From Candidatus Villigracilis saccharophilus (GTDB lineage Bacteria > Chloroflexota > Anaerolineae > Anaerolineales > Villigracilaceae), in assembly GCA_016709305.1 (NCBI GenBank), contig JADJNA010000027.1:1-33671 (forward strand): a stretch of 33,671 bases of DNA, in the 5' to 3' direction. Position 1 is the first letter of the stretch, and each line of letters starts with the position of its first letter. Both the position numbers and the translations under genes were made by a program. The notes under the pieces were generated by a model. The model saw only the letters and a list, made by a program, of their open reading frames with translations, was not told the DNA's origin and did no database searches. Below, one piece after another: positions 9,591-18,326 of the stretch.

Positions 9591-12468
9591 ATGCTCATCA
9601 AACGCGCTCGAATGATTTCCATCCTGGCAGTGATCTTGATGATGATCCTGCCTTTCATGCCGGCCGCGACGTCGGCTTCCGCTCTGCAGCAGGGTGTGCA
9701 GATCTCCTATCATCCCTTAACGGGCATGGTAAATTTTATGGGCGCGCCGTCAACCGGACGCGCCATCCACGCGGCGACAGGCCTGGCAAAAAATGCCACG
9801 GCAGAAGATGCCGCGCGCGCATTCCTGGCCGTGCAGGGCGGCGGATTTGGCATTGTTGACGCAAAAAATAATTTAAAGGTGTTGCGCGAAACCAGGGCGG
9901 ATAACGGCAATAACACCGTCCGTTTCCAGCAGACGTATAAGGGCATACCCGTGCTGGCAGGCGAAATGATCGTCCACATGGACTCGGGGAAGAACGTGCT
10001 CTCAGCCATGGGCGAGATGCTTCCCAATATTCAACTGGATATCAATCCACTGATCGATAAAGCCGCGGCCATTCAATCGGCCCCGGCAGTGACCGCCAGG
10101 GAGAACGGAGTCAGCGTGGATGCCTTGCAGGCCAGCACTCCCGAGTTATGGATCTACAACCCGGCCTTGCTGACCCCCTATACAGGCCAGACGGTTCTCG
10201 GCTGGCGCATGGAAGTGACCCCCAAAACAGAATTGCTCCCGGTCCGTCAACTGGTTTTGGTGGAAGCCAAACGCGGCGGCATCGCGCTCTCATTCAACCA
10301 GGTTGATTTTGCCAAGAACCGCATAACTTATGATGCGGGCACCGGCACTACATTACCCGGAACTCTTGTGTGTAACGAATCCAACCCAACCTGCTCAGGC
10401 GGATCGGCAGACGCGATCAATGCACATGTGTTCGCCGGGCAGACCTATGACGCTTACCTGAACAACCACGGGCGCGACAGCATTGACGGGGCTGGGATGG
10501 CGCTTATTTCCACGGTCAACTATCGCGGAACTATCAAAACGCTTTTTGGAGTGGCACGCAGATGGTGTATGGCGCGGGCTTCTCCAGCGCAGACGATGTC
10601 GTGGCGCATGAACTAACGCACGGCGTGACCCAATACGAATCCAACCTCTTCTATTATTACCAGTCGGGAGCGATCAACGAGTCCTTCTCGGACGTGTGGG
10701 GCGAATTCGTGGACTTGAGCAACGGCATGGGCACAGATACAGCCGCCTCCCGCTGGCAAATGGGCGAGGACCTGACTTCCCTCGGTGTCATCCGTGATAT
10801 GGAAGACCCCACCCTTTTTGGCGACCCCGACAAGATGACCAGTGTAAACTATAACTTCGATACCGGTAACCTTGATAATGGCGGTGTTCATTCAAACAGC
10901 GGGATCAACAACAAGGCTGTTTTCTTAATGGTGGACGGCGGGACATTCAACGGACGCACCGTGACGGGACTTAACATTGTCAAGGTCGCTAAAATTTATT
11001 ACTTTGCCCAAACCAACCTGCTTAATTCTGGCTCAGATTATTTAGACCTGTATAACGCCCTGCAATCTGCCTGCGCCGCGATCACCGGCACCTCCGGGAT
11101 CACATCCGCCGATTGTCAGGAAGTGCTCGACGCGATCAACGCGGTTGAGATGAACCTCCAGCCTGTGGCTGGCTTCAACACGGAGATGGCCGCTTGCGAT
11201 GTTCCCGGACAATTCCCTGTCAACCGCTTCTATGACAACCTGGAAAATGGTACCGGCAACTGGGTCAGTGGCGCCACGACAGGCACAAATCGCTGGACCT
11301 ATGATTCGCCCTACGGCCCATTTGCACACTCAGGGAATCACTTCCTTTATGGCGATGATTTCCCTGCAGTCTCTACAGACAGTTACGTGCGCATGGCAAA
11401 CAGCATTACAGTGCCAACGAATGGAAAACTGCTCTTTCATCATGCCTATGATTTCGAATTTCTTTTTGATGGCGGGGTGCTTGAATACAGTACCAACGCA
11501 GGCGGCGCCTGGACGGATGCCGGTTCCTTGATGGAAGGCAATGGCTATGACAACAGCTTTTTGCGGGTACCAATCCGTTTGGAAGCCGTCAGACATTTAC
11601 CGCCGCCAGCCACGGCTATATTTCCACCCGCCTGAACCTTAGTTCTCTGGCCGGACAAAACGTCATGTTCCGCTTCCGCTTGGGGCTGGATAACTTTCTA
11701 GACAGCTATGTCTGGGGCTGGTGGATCGATGATGTGCAGATCTATCAGTGCGCATCTCCGCTGGCAAATGGCGGCGATACGACCGGGGTCTTTCGCCCGA
11801 GCAACGGGCTTTTGTATCTGAAGAATCAAAACACCTCAGGCTTTGCCGACATCGCGATCAATTACGGCCTTGCGGGAGATTATCCCGTGGCCGGCGACTG
11901 GGACGGCAATGGGACTGAAACCATCGGCATCTACCGCAACGGCTCCTTCTACCTGCGCAATTCCAACACGCTTGGCTTTGCCGATCTGGTAATCGCCTTC
12001 GGATTACCCGGTGACCAGCCAGTGGTCGGGGATTGGAACGGAGACGGCATAGACTCCATCGGCATCTATAGACCCTCAACCGGACAATTCCAATTACGGA
12101 ATCTTAGCACGGCCGGGCCCGCAGATATGGTTTTTTATTTGGGGAATGTGGGCGATGTGGGCATTGCCGGAGATTGGAACGGCGACGGCTCTGACACCAC
12201 CGGCGTCTTCCGTCCGAGCAACGGCATCATCTTCCTGAAGAATGCCAACACAACAGGTTTCGCAGATGTGGCGCTGAATTATGGACTGGCGGGTGACCTG
12301 CCCGTCACCGGCGACTGGAACAACGACGGCATAGATACCATTGGCGTGTATCGCAACGCCCAGTTCTACCTGCGCAATTCAAATACCATCGGCTTTGCGG
12401 ATATCGTCTTTGCGCTGGGGATTCCCGGCGACATGCCGATCGCAGGCAATTGGGATGGGCTGCCGTAA
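9591..12468 (+). CDS. secreted M4 (thermolysin-family) metalloprotease with jelly-roll and five-repeat tail (frameshifted)
   Basis: A signal peptide (ISILAVILMMILPFMPAATSASA) precedes an FTP/PepSY propeptide region, with FQQTYKGIPVLAGEMIVHMD as its marker. The catalytic domain shows AFWSGTQMVYG after frame repair, zinc motif HELTH with ligand glutamate in NESFSD, and GVHSNSGINNKA with the substrate histidine. All M4 active-site residues are present. A beta-sandwich region (about 11220-11755, ending WGWWIDDVQIYQC) resembles the MAM/jelly-roll modules of secreted proteases. The tail is the same five-repeat domain as in the preceding gene. One base is lost near 10525 and one near 11565. AAGGATAATATT precedes the ATG. 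Length about 960 residues. It probably digests extracellular protein for a peptide-fermenting or biofilm lifestyle. Confidence 0.9.
11776..12468 (+). repeat. five-repeat C-terminal domain, copy 2
   Basis: This is a direct homologue of 8452-9138, two codons longer through an extra PST-type insertion in the third unit (YRPSTGQFQLRN). The GDWNGDG(I/S)D loops are preserved. Both copies end almost identically (PGDMPIAGNWDG, then IP or LP and stop). Confidence 0.85.
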
Positions 12469-12500
12469 TCAGTACTGATCATATTTCATAACCATTTTTA

Positions 12501-12536
12501 AACATGGCTATGCTTCGTCAGGAGCATAGCCATGTT
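12501..12536. terminator. perfect 14-bp hairpin between convergent genes
   Basis: AACATGGCTATGCT pairs exactly with AGCATAGCCATGTT around an 8-base loop. It lies 32 bases past the protease stop and 44 before the stop of the convergent aldo/keto reductase. The T-tract is poor (TTCTTCC), so termination is inferred from position and stem strength. Confidence 0.65.
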
Positions 12537-12580
12537 CTTCCATCGCGCATCCTTCATTGCGGAGAATCTGTATTTTTTTT

Positions 12581-13553
12581 TCAACGGCTGCCGCTTCTGA
12601 GATCAAGCCAGCTTAACTCGCCTGGCATTAACCGAAGCTTGCTCGCTTCCATATTTTCTTTGAATTTATTAATGCTGCTCGAACCCACTTCGGCAAAGAT
12701 ATTCATGGGCTGGTTCATTACATAAGCCAGCGCGATCTGCGCACCGCTGACGCCCTTCTCAATTCCCAATTGTTCAGCCCGCTCGAGTCGTTGGAAATTT
12801 GCTTCGTTCGCATAGGTCTGCACGCAGACACGATCCCATTCCCGTTCGCCAAATGTGTGCAGGTTGTCGCGGCGGAAGCGTCCAGAGAAAAATCCGCTGG
12901 CCAGCGGCGACCAGGCCAGGAGCGGCATTTGAGTTTGTTCGTACCAGGCGCGTGCGTCACGCCCGTCCGTTCCGGATGATGCTGAGGCAGAGCGGCCACG
13001 GCTCGCAGAGCGACTCTGCCAGGCTGAATTGAGGACTGCTGGCTGGAAAGTTCCCTGACCATTTGCGCGGGCAAACTCGTTGGCTGATCTGATCCGTTCG
13101 TGCGACCAGTTGGACGCGCCAAATGAATTTATGCGCCCGGCCTGTTGATGTTCATTCAAAACCGCATGATCGACTCGCAGGATACAGCGGGGTCGTCACG
13201 GTGGAGCAGGTAAGATCGATATGGTCAGTTCTCAGGCGGGCGAGCGAATCAAATAGATCGGAAGAAATATCAAAAGGGGTCAGACGGCGGCGGTCCTCAG
13301 AGTGGGCCGCGCCCTTGGTGATGATGACGACCTGCTCACGAATGCCGCGGGCCTGCATCCATTTCCCGATGATGCGTTCACTGTTCCCGCCGCTGTAAAC
13401 GTGGGCTGTGTCGATCGTGTTCCCGCCCAACTCGAAAACCTGATCCAACAAGGCAAAACTTTCCGACTCGTTCAGGCTGCTGCCGATCATCGTCGAACCT
13501 TGTATCACGCGCGCGACAGGTTTATTTACCCCGTGAATAATTCCGTAGATCAT
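12581..13553 (-). CDS. aldo/keto reductase family protein (heavily frameshifted)
   Basis: NAD(P)H-dependent oxidoreductase of the AKR barrel fold. From the start at 13553 the order is: GGNTIDTAHVYSGGNSERIIG (catalytic Asp and Tyr), VVIITKG (lysine), then after frame repair HIDLYLLHRDDP (histidine). Next come SFGASNWSHERI, LLAWSPLASGFFSGRF and the cofactor-end segment VGSSSINKFKENM. Bases are lost near 13213 and 13162. A further pair of breaks near 12975-13025 hides LAESLCEPWPLCLSI. At least four indels in under 1 kb make this one of the most damaged reading frames here, yet all key residues can be recovered. The substrate is unknown. Confidence 0.8.
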
Positions 13554-13608
13554 AGCGCCTCCAAAAGGGTGAATGGACCGCAAGTCTTGAGCAAACGACC
13601 CTTCATTT

Positions 13609-14007
13609 TTATGCGGTTTCCTGCACGCCCCAAAAATCAAAAAGCCTGGAAAATACCTGTGTATCGAAGAATGCGGCTGACGCTGTTCCAATGCCATACA
13701 TGAAATAATCAAGCGGGTCGAAGGTGGCCCCTAAAAGCGGTATGCCCGCGTACTGGCAGGTCTCGGCGATGGCAGGGAGCAGGAACGCGGCCGTTAATTT
13801 TATTCCCCAGCGCCTGAAGACAGGCATTTGCAGCTCTGCCGCGCACAATAAAAAATACGCCCCAAACGGCATCGTAATATCGGAAAAGTATCCGGAATAG
13901 AAGTTGAATAATTCTACCTGCAGATAACTTCCGATCGGTAAAATGTGAATTGCCGCGATGAATAGCATGATGAAAAGAACAATTGCCCGGCGTTTTAGTC
14001 CGCTCAT
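13609..14007 (-). CDS. VanZ-like small membrane protein
   Basis: The frame is intact and gives 132 residues with about four hydrophobic helices. The segment from ETCQYAGIPLLG to DPLDYFMYGIG has the E-Q-D-D-G spacing typical of VanZ-like proteins, several of which affect teicoplanin resistance or cell-envelope properties. The start at 14007 has AAAGGT upstream. The assignment is by pattern only, and the function is unknown. Confidence 0.6.
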   Translation of the reverse strand: MSGLKRRAIVLFIMLFIAAIHILPIGSYLQVELFNFYSGYFSDITMPFGAYFLLCAAELQMPVFRRWGIKLTAAFLLPAIAETCQYAGIPLLGATFDPLDYFMYGIGTASAAFFDTQVFSRLFDFWGVQETA

Positions 14008-14065
14008 GATGACCTTTAATCAAAAAAGCATGACAAGAAAAAACTTTGCATGCTTTTTTAAAAAT

Positions 14066-14816
14066 TCATTCTTTGATCTTTACGAAAAAACCACCGCTAT
14101 CTTTTTCGTGAATTTCAAATTGATCCTTGAACTTCATCATCATTTTAGAAAGTTGTTTGTGGCCATAGGTGCGCGGATCAAACCGGGGTCAGTTGATAGG
14201 AGCGCGTTGCCCATGTTCGCAAGTGACGCCCATCCATCCTGCTGGACAGCCATTTCAAATGCCCGGGTGAGCAAAGGCACGGGATCAACTTCCTCTTTTT
14301 CATCCTTGACCTTTTTTGCGCCGTCTTTTGGCTTGCGCGGCTGGATGGCCGCCTTTTTTTCCGTGACCAGATTCTCGGTATAAACGAATACATCGCAGGC
14401 GTTGACAAAGGGCTTGGGGGTCTTCTTTTCACCAATGCCCATCACAAAGGTCCCGGCCTCTCGTATGCGGGTAGCCAATCTGGTGTAATCGCTGTCCGAA
14501 GAAACAAGACAAAAGCCGTCAACGACCTGGCGTGCAGAATGTCCATGGCGTCAATGATCATGGCGCTGTCGGTGGCATTCTTGCCGATCGTGTAACGGAA
14601 TTGTTGAATGGGTTGGAAGGCGTGAAAGTTCAAGGTGTCCTTCCATGAATTCATGCTGGCGGTTGTCCAGTCGCCATAGATACGGCGAACGGTGACCTGC
14701 CCGTAGCGTCCCGATTCCACCAGCATCTGGGCAAGCAGGCCGGGCCTGGGCGTTGTCGCGTCAATGAGCATGGCGATCTTGTTGCGTGCGAGAGATTTCA
14801 TCTGTTCATCTGTCAT
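14066..14816 (-). CDS. NYN (LabA/DUF88-like) domain protein with C-terminal LOTUS/OST-HTH domain (frameshifted)
   Basis: About 250 residues. The PIN-like NYN nuclease domain shows IAMLIDATT (first acidic residue), NATDSAMIIDAMDIL, and, after repair of a lost base near 14520, CLVSSDSDYTRLATRIREAG, the family's S-D-S-D motif. A charged linker (KPKDGAKKVKDEKEEVDP) leads to a second domain. Repaired, this reads GFDPRTYGHKQLSKMMMKF, the pattern of an OST-HTH/LOTUS RNA-binding domain, and ends GGFFVKIKE at 14066. Bases are lost near 14186 and 14142. Such proteins are predicted RNA-processing enzymes. The start at 14816 lies only seven bases after a TATAAT. Confidence 0.8.
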
Positions 14817-14823
14817 GATGTTT

Positions 14824-14829
14824 ATTATA
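14824..14829 (-). promoter_or_regulatory. -10 element of the NYN gene; possible leaderless start
   Basis: TATAAT on the minus strand ends seven bases before the ATG at 14816. TTCAAA lies 18 bases further upstream as a weak -35. Transcription would start at or next to the ATG. A purine-rich AAAGG exists but overlaps the upstream side of the -10 and would not be in the transcript. Confidence 0.5.
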
Positions 14830-14948
14830 CCTTTAGCATTCCGCGGTTTTGAATTATTATCTCGAACAATTGGGCGGGTTGAATGGAATCGAGTATACTC
14901 CCGTTGCGTAAATTATTTTTGAAATATTATTTCAGGAGAAACTCTTTC

Positions 14949-15101
14949 ATGGATACCGATCCCGTCTGCAAAATGGAAGTTGATCCCGCCACCGCCCAGT
15001 GGAAATCCGAATACAACGGCAGGACGTATTATTTTTGTTCCCCCGGCTGTAAGCTCTCGTTCGAAAAGGAACCGGAAAAATACGCCGTTCAAGAGATCTG
15101 A
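14949..15101 (+). CDS. YHS domain protein
   Basis: A 50-residue protein starting at 14949 with AGGAGA ten bases upstream. It is almost entirely a YHS domain: DPVCKMEVDPATA, then the YNGRTYYFCSPGCKLSF segment with its two closely spaced cysteines, and EKEPEKYA. Together with the first cysteine these can bind a metal ion. YHS domains occur alone or on copper/heavy-metal P-type ATPases. No transporter gene is adjacent, so a metal-chaperone role is only a possibility. Confidence 0.88.
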   Translation: MDTDPVCKMEVDPATAQWKSEYNGRTYYFCSPGCKLSFEKEPEKYAVQEI

Positions 15102-15178
15102 TTTTTTTGTCCATCTTTAATTTATAGACGGAGGGAGAGTTTATTTGATTCTCTCCTTACCAGCGCGTAATCATAGTA

Positions 15179-15212
15179 CGAAAAGGCAGTGTATTTTCTC
15201 ACTGCCTTTTCG
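15179..15212. terminator. bidirectional terminator after YHS and lipoprotein genes
   Basis: CGAAAAGGCAGTG pairs exactly with CACTGCCTTTTCG around an 8-base loop, with T-rich DNA at both stem ends. It stands between the YHS stop (15101, plus) and the lipoprotein stop (15221, minus) and serves both. Confidence 0.8.
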
Positions 15213-15220
15213 TTATGGGG

Positions 15221-15908
15221 TCAGGGTTGAATTGGTTTTATGATCCCAACATCGGAGGGCGCACCGCCGAACAGGCCGATATCTGTGCAGGAAGGTTTAT
15301 CCGCGCGCAATAGCAAGATGTCATTGGATGTGGTGTCCACCTGAATGAGCGTGTTCTGCTTATAGGCCGAGTCAACGGTTAACTTTAGTGTCACCTGGTT
15401 TTGAGCCGGCAGGTTCTCAACGCATACCTGCTTATCCGGATGTTCGCGATCCTCATCAATTGCGCGGAGTAGCGAGCAGGTATTTGGCAGGTCAATTGTG
15501 CCGTTATTTTTACGGTAACGTAGGCGTTGGTCACTTCTCCCATACCATGAGTTATGTCTAAGCTCGTGTTGCAGCCAGGATGTCCACTACAACGGATAGC
15601 AGCGGCGCGGGAGTTGGAGTGCCTGATGCGGTGACCGACGGCGCGGACGTAAATGTCGGCGACGGGGTCTGTGTTTCTGAAGGGGCGGCAGTGAGCGGGG
15701 TGGTGACGGCAGAATCTGGCGTGGGCGATTCTGTAATGATGGTTGGAAAAACAGGCGGCAGCAGAATTAACGGCGTGGCGGTGACCACGCCTGGCGTACG
15801 CGTGGGGATCGGCGTCCACACGGGGAATGGCTGCGGCGGCGCCCCCCATGTATCACAGGCTGAAATTAAAATTGCGCACACAAGCAAAGGGAATACAACC
15901 TTCTTCAT
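15221..15908 (-). CDS. Thr/Pro-rich secreted lipoprotein (frameshifted)
   Basis: MKKVVFPLLVCAILISAC is a lipoprotein signal with lipobox ISAC, so the protein should be anchored outside the membrane. A linker of about 70 residues rich in Thr, Pro and Ser follows. After two lost bases (near 15571 and 15500) a beta-rich domain appears: NTSLDITHGMGEVTNAYVTV, then PNTCSLLRAIDE, VCVENLPAQNQVTLKLTVD, and GIIKPIQP before the stop at 15221. The domain looks like an NEW3/CARDB-type immunoglobulin fold, but I do not recognise a specific family. Its ATG overlaps the stop of the glutaredoxin-like gene (ATGA), so the two form an operon. Confidence 0.7.
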
Positions 15909-16219
15909 AAGGGGATTATACCTTCCCGCTCCATGGATGCTTGTTTCTTTTTGATTATGTCTTTGAGGTTTTTCCTGCAATTCTTCCAGCCCGGTTCGAC
16001 CAGGATCGAACCATCCGGGAAGATGATGGTCGGCACGCTTCGGTATCCATTGCTCACATTCATCACAAATTCAGTTGCCTGTTCGTTTCCTTCAAGCCCA
16101 ACCCGCAGGTACTCAATATGATTGGCTTCAAAGAAGGCCTTTGCGCGATGGCAGTCAGAACAGTATTCGGTCGCATACATCACGATCTGTGATGGCGTGC
16201 GGGTGTAAAGATCGGTCAA
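15905..16219 (-). CDS. glutaredoxin-like thiol-disulfide protein
   Basis: A single-domain protein of 104 residues. IVMYATEYCSDCHRAKAFF carries the CxxC redox pair (CSDC), and YRSVPTIIF supplies the conserved cis-proline (VP). The preferred start is TTG at 16219 because GGAGGA lies about seven bases upstream. An upstream ATG would add about 30 residues without homology. Its stop overlaps the lipoprotein start, suggesting the pair is made together, perhaps for disulfide control of exported protein. No signal peptide is seen, so this protein itself is cytoplasmic. Confidence 0.85.
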   Translation of the reverse strand: MTDLYTRTPSQIVMYATEYCSDCHRAKAFFEANHIEYLRVGLEGNEQATEFVMNVSNGYRSVPTIIFPDGSILVEPGWKNCRKNLKDIIKKKQASMEREGIIPL

Positions 16220-16612
16220 GATATATTCCTCCAATTGCGGGGTTCCATTCGTACAAGGTTTACTTACATGGGTTTGATGAAAAAAAGTTCCCACCATCAG
16301 TACTATATACAATCAAACTGGCAGGCTATAAACTAATGGGCTGTCAGGTGTTTTTTCCCGCTATCAAGGACGGATATGGATCTGAAATTCTTACGATAGA
16401 CACGACCAGCCCGCGAGAGTATTTCTTTATTTCCATATTATTTCGTGTAATTCACATTATGTTCTTCCGCCTTGGGCATTGCCATGAACAGCTTGTATAA
16501 TACCAGCATGCTGGACGTTGTTACATGTTAAATATATCCCATTATATAATCGTTTTAAGATTTATAATAAAAATAATTTCTGTGAAAGAAATAAGCCGGC
16601 CAAGGTGGATCA
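16220..16612. other. intergenic region before the exopolysaccharide locus, 393 bases
   Basis: AT-rich DNA with no convincing gene. It contains two TATAAT hexamers in plus orientation (16496-16501 and 16545-16550) and the perfect 12-base palindrome CCAGCATGCTGG between them. The promoter of the divergent glutaredoxin operon must also be here. Confidence 0.5.
16472..16550 (+). promoter_or_regulatory. candidate promoters and operator for the exopolysaccharide locus
   Basis: TTGGGC (16472-16477) and TATAAT (16496-16501) are 18 bases apart. TTACAT (16521-16526) and TATAAT (16545-16550) are also 18 apart. The palindrome CCAGCATGCTGG at 16503-16514 sits just downstream of the first -10, a position suited to a repressor. 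This is prediction from sequence alone. Confidence 0.4.
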
Positions 16613-17470
16613 GTGACAAATCTTAAGAAGTCGTTGTCTTGGAATATTTTCTATTTACTCTTTATATTGGTGCTTGGCCAATTGGACCGTTCAAATACGC
16701 CGATCATTAATTTTGCGGCGTATTTTTACCTGACCGCGATCGTGATCGTACCGATCATGATCTTTGTGCCGTCCCTGCATAAAATTTCCGTCGTTGTTCC
16801 GATGACTTTCTGGGGGGCGATATATTTTGCCCTTTTTAGGATTACCGAACGGGCCAATACCGGCTCTACAAATGTAGAGGTGATCATTCTTGAACTGGTA
16901 TTGCTGGAAGCGGGTGTATGGCTTTCATATCAACTGGCTGTTGTGATCGAAGGTTCCCAATCCCTGATGGATCTGCTTGCGCAGGGCACGTTTCCATACC
17001 AGGCGCTCGAACTTGATGATGCCATGGATCAAATAAAAAATGAATTCGCGAGGAGCAGGCGTTTTCATCATCCATTAGCTGTTGTGGTTGTGCATGCCTT
17101 CAATAAAGATGAAGAGGCGGCGCGCGAGATGTTGAAAAGTTTGCAGTGACATGCTCACGCGTCTTTCCAGCGCCCGTATCGGGCAGGCGGTCGGAGAGGC
17201 GATTCGCCAGACCGACATTCTTATAAAGATCGTTTTGGAAAATATGTGGTGCTTTGCGCGGAAACCGATTTGGAAGGCGCGCGACTTCTGGCGGGACGGA
17301 TCGCCAGGGTGGTTGAAGAGAGGACGGGGCTTCAGGTGAATTACGGCTGCGCCTCATTTCCAGATGAAGCATTGACCTTTGACGATCTGCTCGACATGGC
17401 GCGCAATCGTTCCAGGACAAGTTCTTTGCACAATGATCTGATCGAAACAGACGTGCGTAGTGTTAAGTGA
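16613..17470 (+). CDS. four-helix membrane protein with degenerate GGDEF domain (frameshifted)
   Basis: The start is GTG at 16613 with AAGGTGG upstream. About four transmembrane segments occupy residues 10-120 (FYLLFILVLGQL, FYLTAIVIVPIMIFV, ISVVVPMTFWGAIYFALF, VIILELVLLEAGVWLSY). The rest has GGDEF-domain layout: FARSRRFHHPLAVVVVHAF, AVGEAIRQTDIL, VVLCAETDLEGARLLAGRIA and VNYGCASFPDEALTFDDLLDMA. An extra base near 17147 and a lost A near 17228 break the frame. Repaired, RQTDILIKDRFGKYVVL aligns with the usual RxxD-xxx-R-GGDEF block. The GGDEF is replaced by RFGKY, so no cyclase activity is expected, but RxxD (17205-17216) is kept. First gene of the locus. Confidence 0.75.
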
Positions 17471-18147
17471 TAATTGCGATGTTTAACTCTGCTGATAAAA
17501 ATTCATGGATCGACGCCTTTGACCCGAAGAAGCGAATCTTCACCGGGCGCTCTTATTTATTGGCTAAAGGATCCTGGACCTCACGCTGGTGTTGTTTAGC
17601 GCCCTTCTGGCTGCGCGTTTTTGATCATCCAGCTGGTGATTGCCCTGACATCACCGGGGAGCGCCGGGCGGTATTCACGCAGTTGCGTACCGGGGATGGG
17701 CGGTCGTCGTTTTCGTATGTACAAATTTCGTTCCATGGTTCCAAACGCCGAAGAGTTGAAGGCAAGCTACGCACATTTGAACGAGCTTCAGTGGCCGGAT
17801 TTCAAGATCACAAACGATCCGCGAATCGCAAAGTTGGGAGTATTCTACGCAAGACCAGTCTGGATGAATTACCACAGCTGGTTAATGTAATAAAGGGAGA
17901 GATGAGTCTGGTCGGGCCGCGTCCGACCTCGTTTGGTTCAGAGACCTATAAGTTATGGCATACCGAGCGGTTGGATGTCATGCCAGGCATGACCGGCCTA
18001 TGGCAAATTATTGGGCGCGCCCAGCTTGAGTTTGACGATCGCCTGCGCCTGGACATTGCATACATCGAAAGAGCCGGTATCTGGTTCGATATAAATATTC
18101 TTATCCGCACGGTATTGGCTGTGTTTACCCAGAGAGGTGCCCATTGA
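17467..18147 (+). CDS. bacterial sugar transferase (polyprenyl-phosphate phosphoglycosyl transferase, frameshifted)
   Basis: It transfers a sugar-1-phosphate onto undecaprenyl phosphate, the first step of repeat-unit assembly. It starts at GTG 17467, overlapping the previous stop by four bases, or at ATG 17479. Repaired, it has one membrane segment (LDLTLVLFSALLAARF region) and the catalytic core: FRMYKFRSMVPNAEEL, LRKTSLDELPQLVNVIKGEM, SLVGPRP and PGMTGLWQIIGRAQL. At about 220 residues it is the short monotopic form without the N-terminal membrane domain of WbaP/WcaJ. Frame breaks lie near 17568, 17620, 17690 and 17845. Confidence 0.88.
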   Translation: MIIAMFNSADKNSWIDAFDPKKRIFTGRSYLLAKGSWTSRWCCLAPFWLRVFDHPAGDCPDITGERRAVFTQLRTGDGRSSFSYVQISFHGSKRRRVEGKLRTFERASVAGFQDHKRSANRKVGSILRKTSLDELPQLVNVIKGEMSLVGPRPTSFGSETYKLWHTERLDVMPGMTGLWQIIGRAQLEFDDRLRLDIAYIERAGIWFDINILIRTVLAVFTQRGAH

Positions 18148-18326
18148 ATCTTTCAAGCGCCTGATCAGCCGTCTAGACAGGATTATTAAATGTTCGCCGT
18201 CGCACAGGGTTGTTTTAAAAGCCTGTTTTGAATTTGCGCCCGCAGCGATTGGCTTATGTTCAACGATGTCACGAATTTTTGTGATAAAATTTAATAAAAT
18301 ATCTAATATTATCGGAAAGGTAAACT
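18148..18326 (+). other. short intergenic region, 179 bases
   Basis: AT-rich towards its end, with GGAAAGG at the ribosome-site position of the Wzz-GGDEF gene. A 66-codon open frame crosses it but shows no coding character. An internal promoter is possible but not clear. Confidence 0.4.

Noticed and set aside
12581..13553. Aldo/keto reductase read as a true pseudogene.
   Set aside because: Every catalytic residue returns after single-base repairs, and the same error type runs through the whole window.
15580..15954. Plus-strand open frame rich in Gly, Val, Ala and Asp.
   Set aside because: It is the antisense image of the Thr/Pro-rich linker of the lipoprotein and has no ribosome site.
16075..16500. 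Plus-strand open frame of 141 codons.
   Set aside because: It overlaps the glutaredoxin-like gene in antisense and has no recognisable domain.
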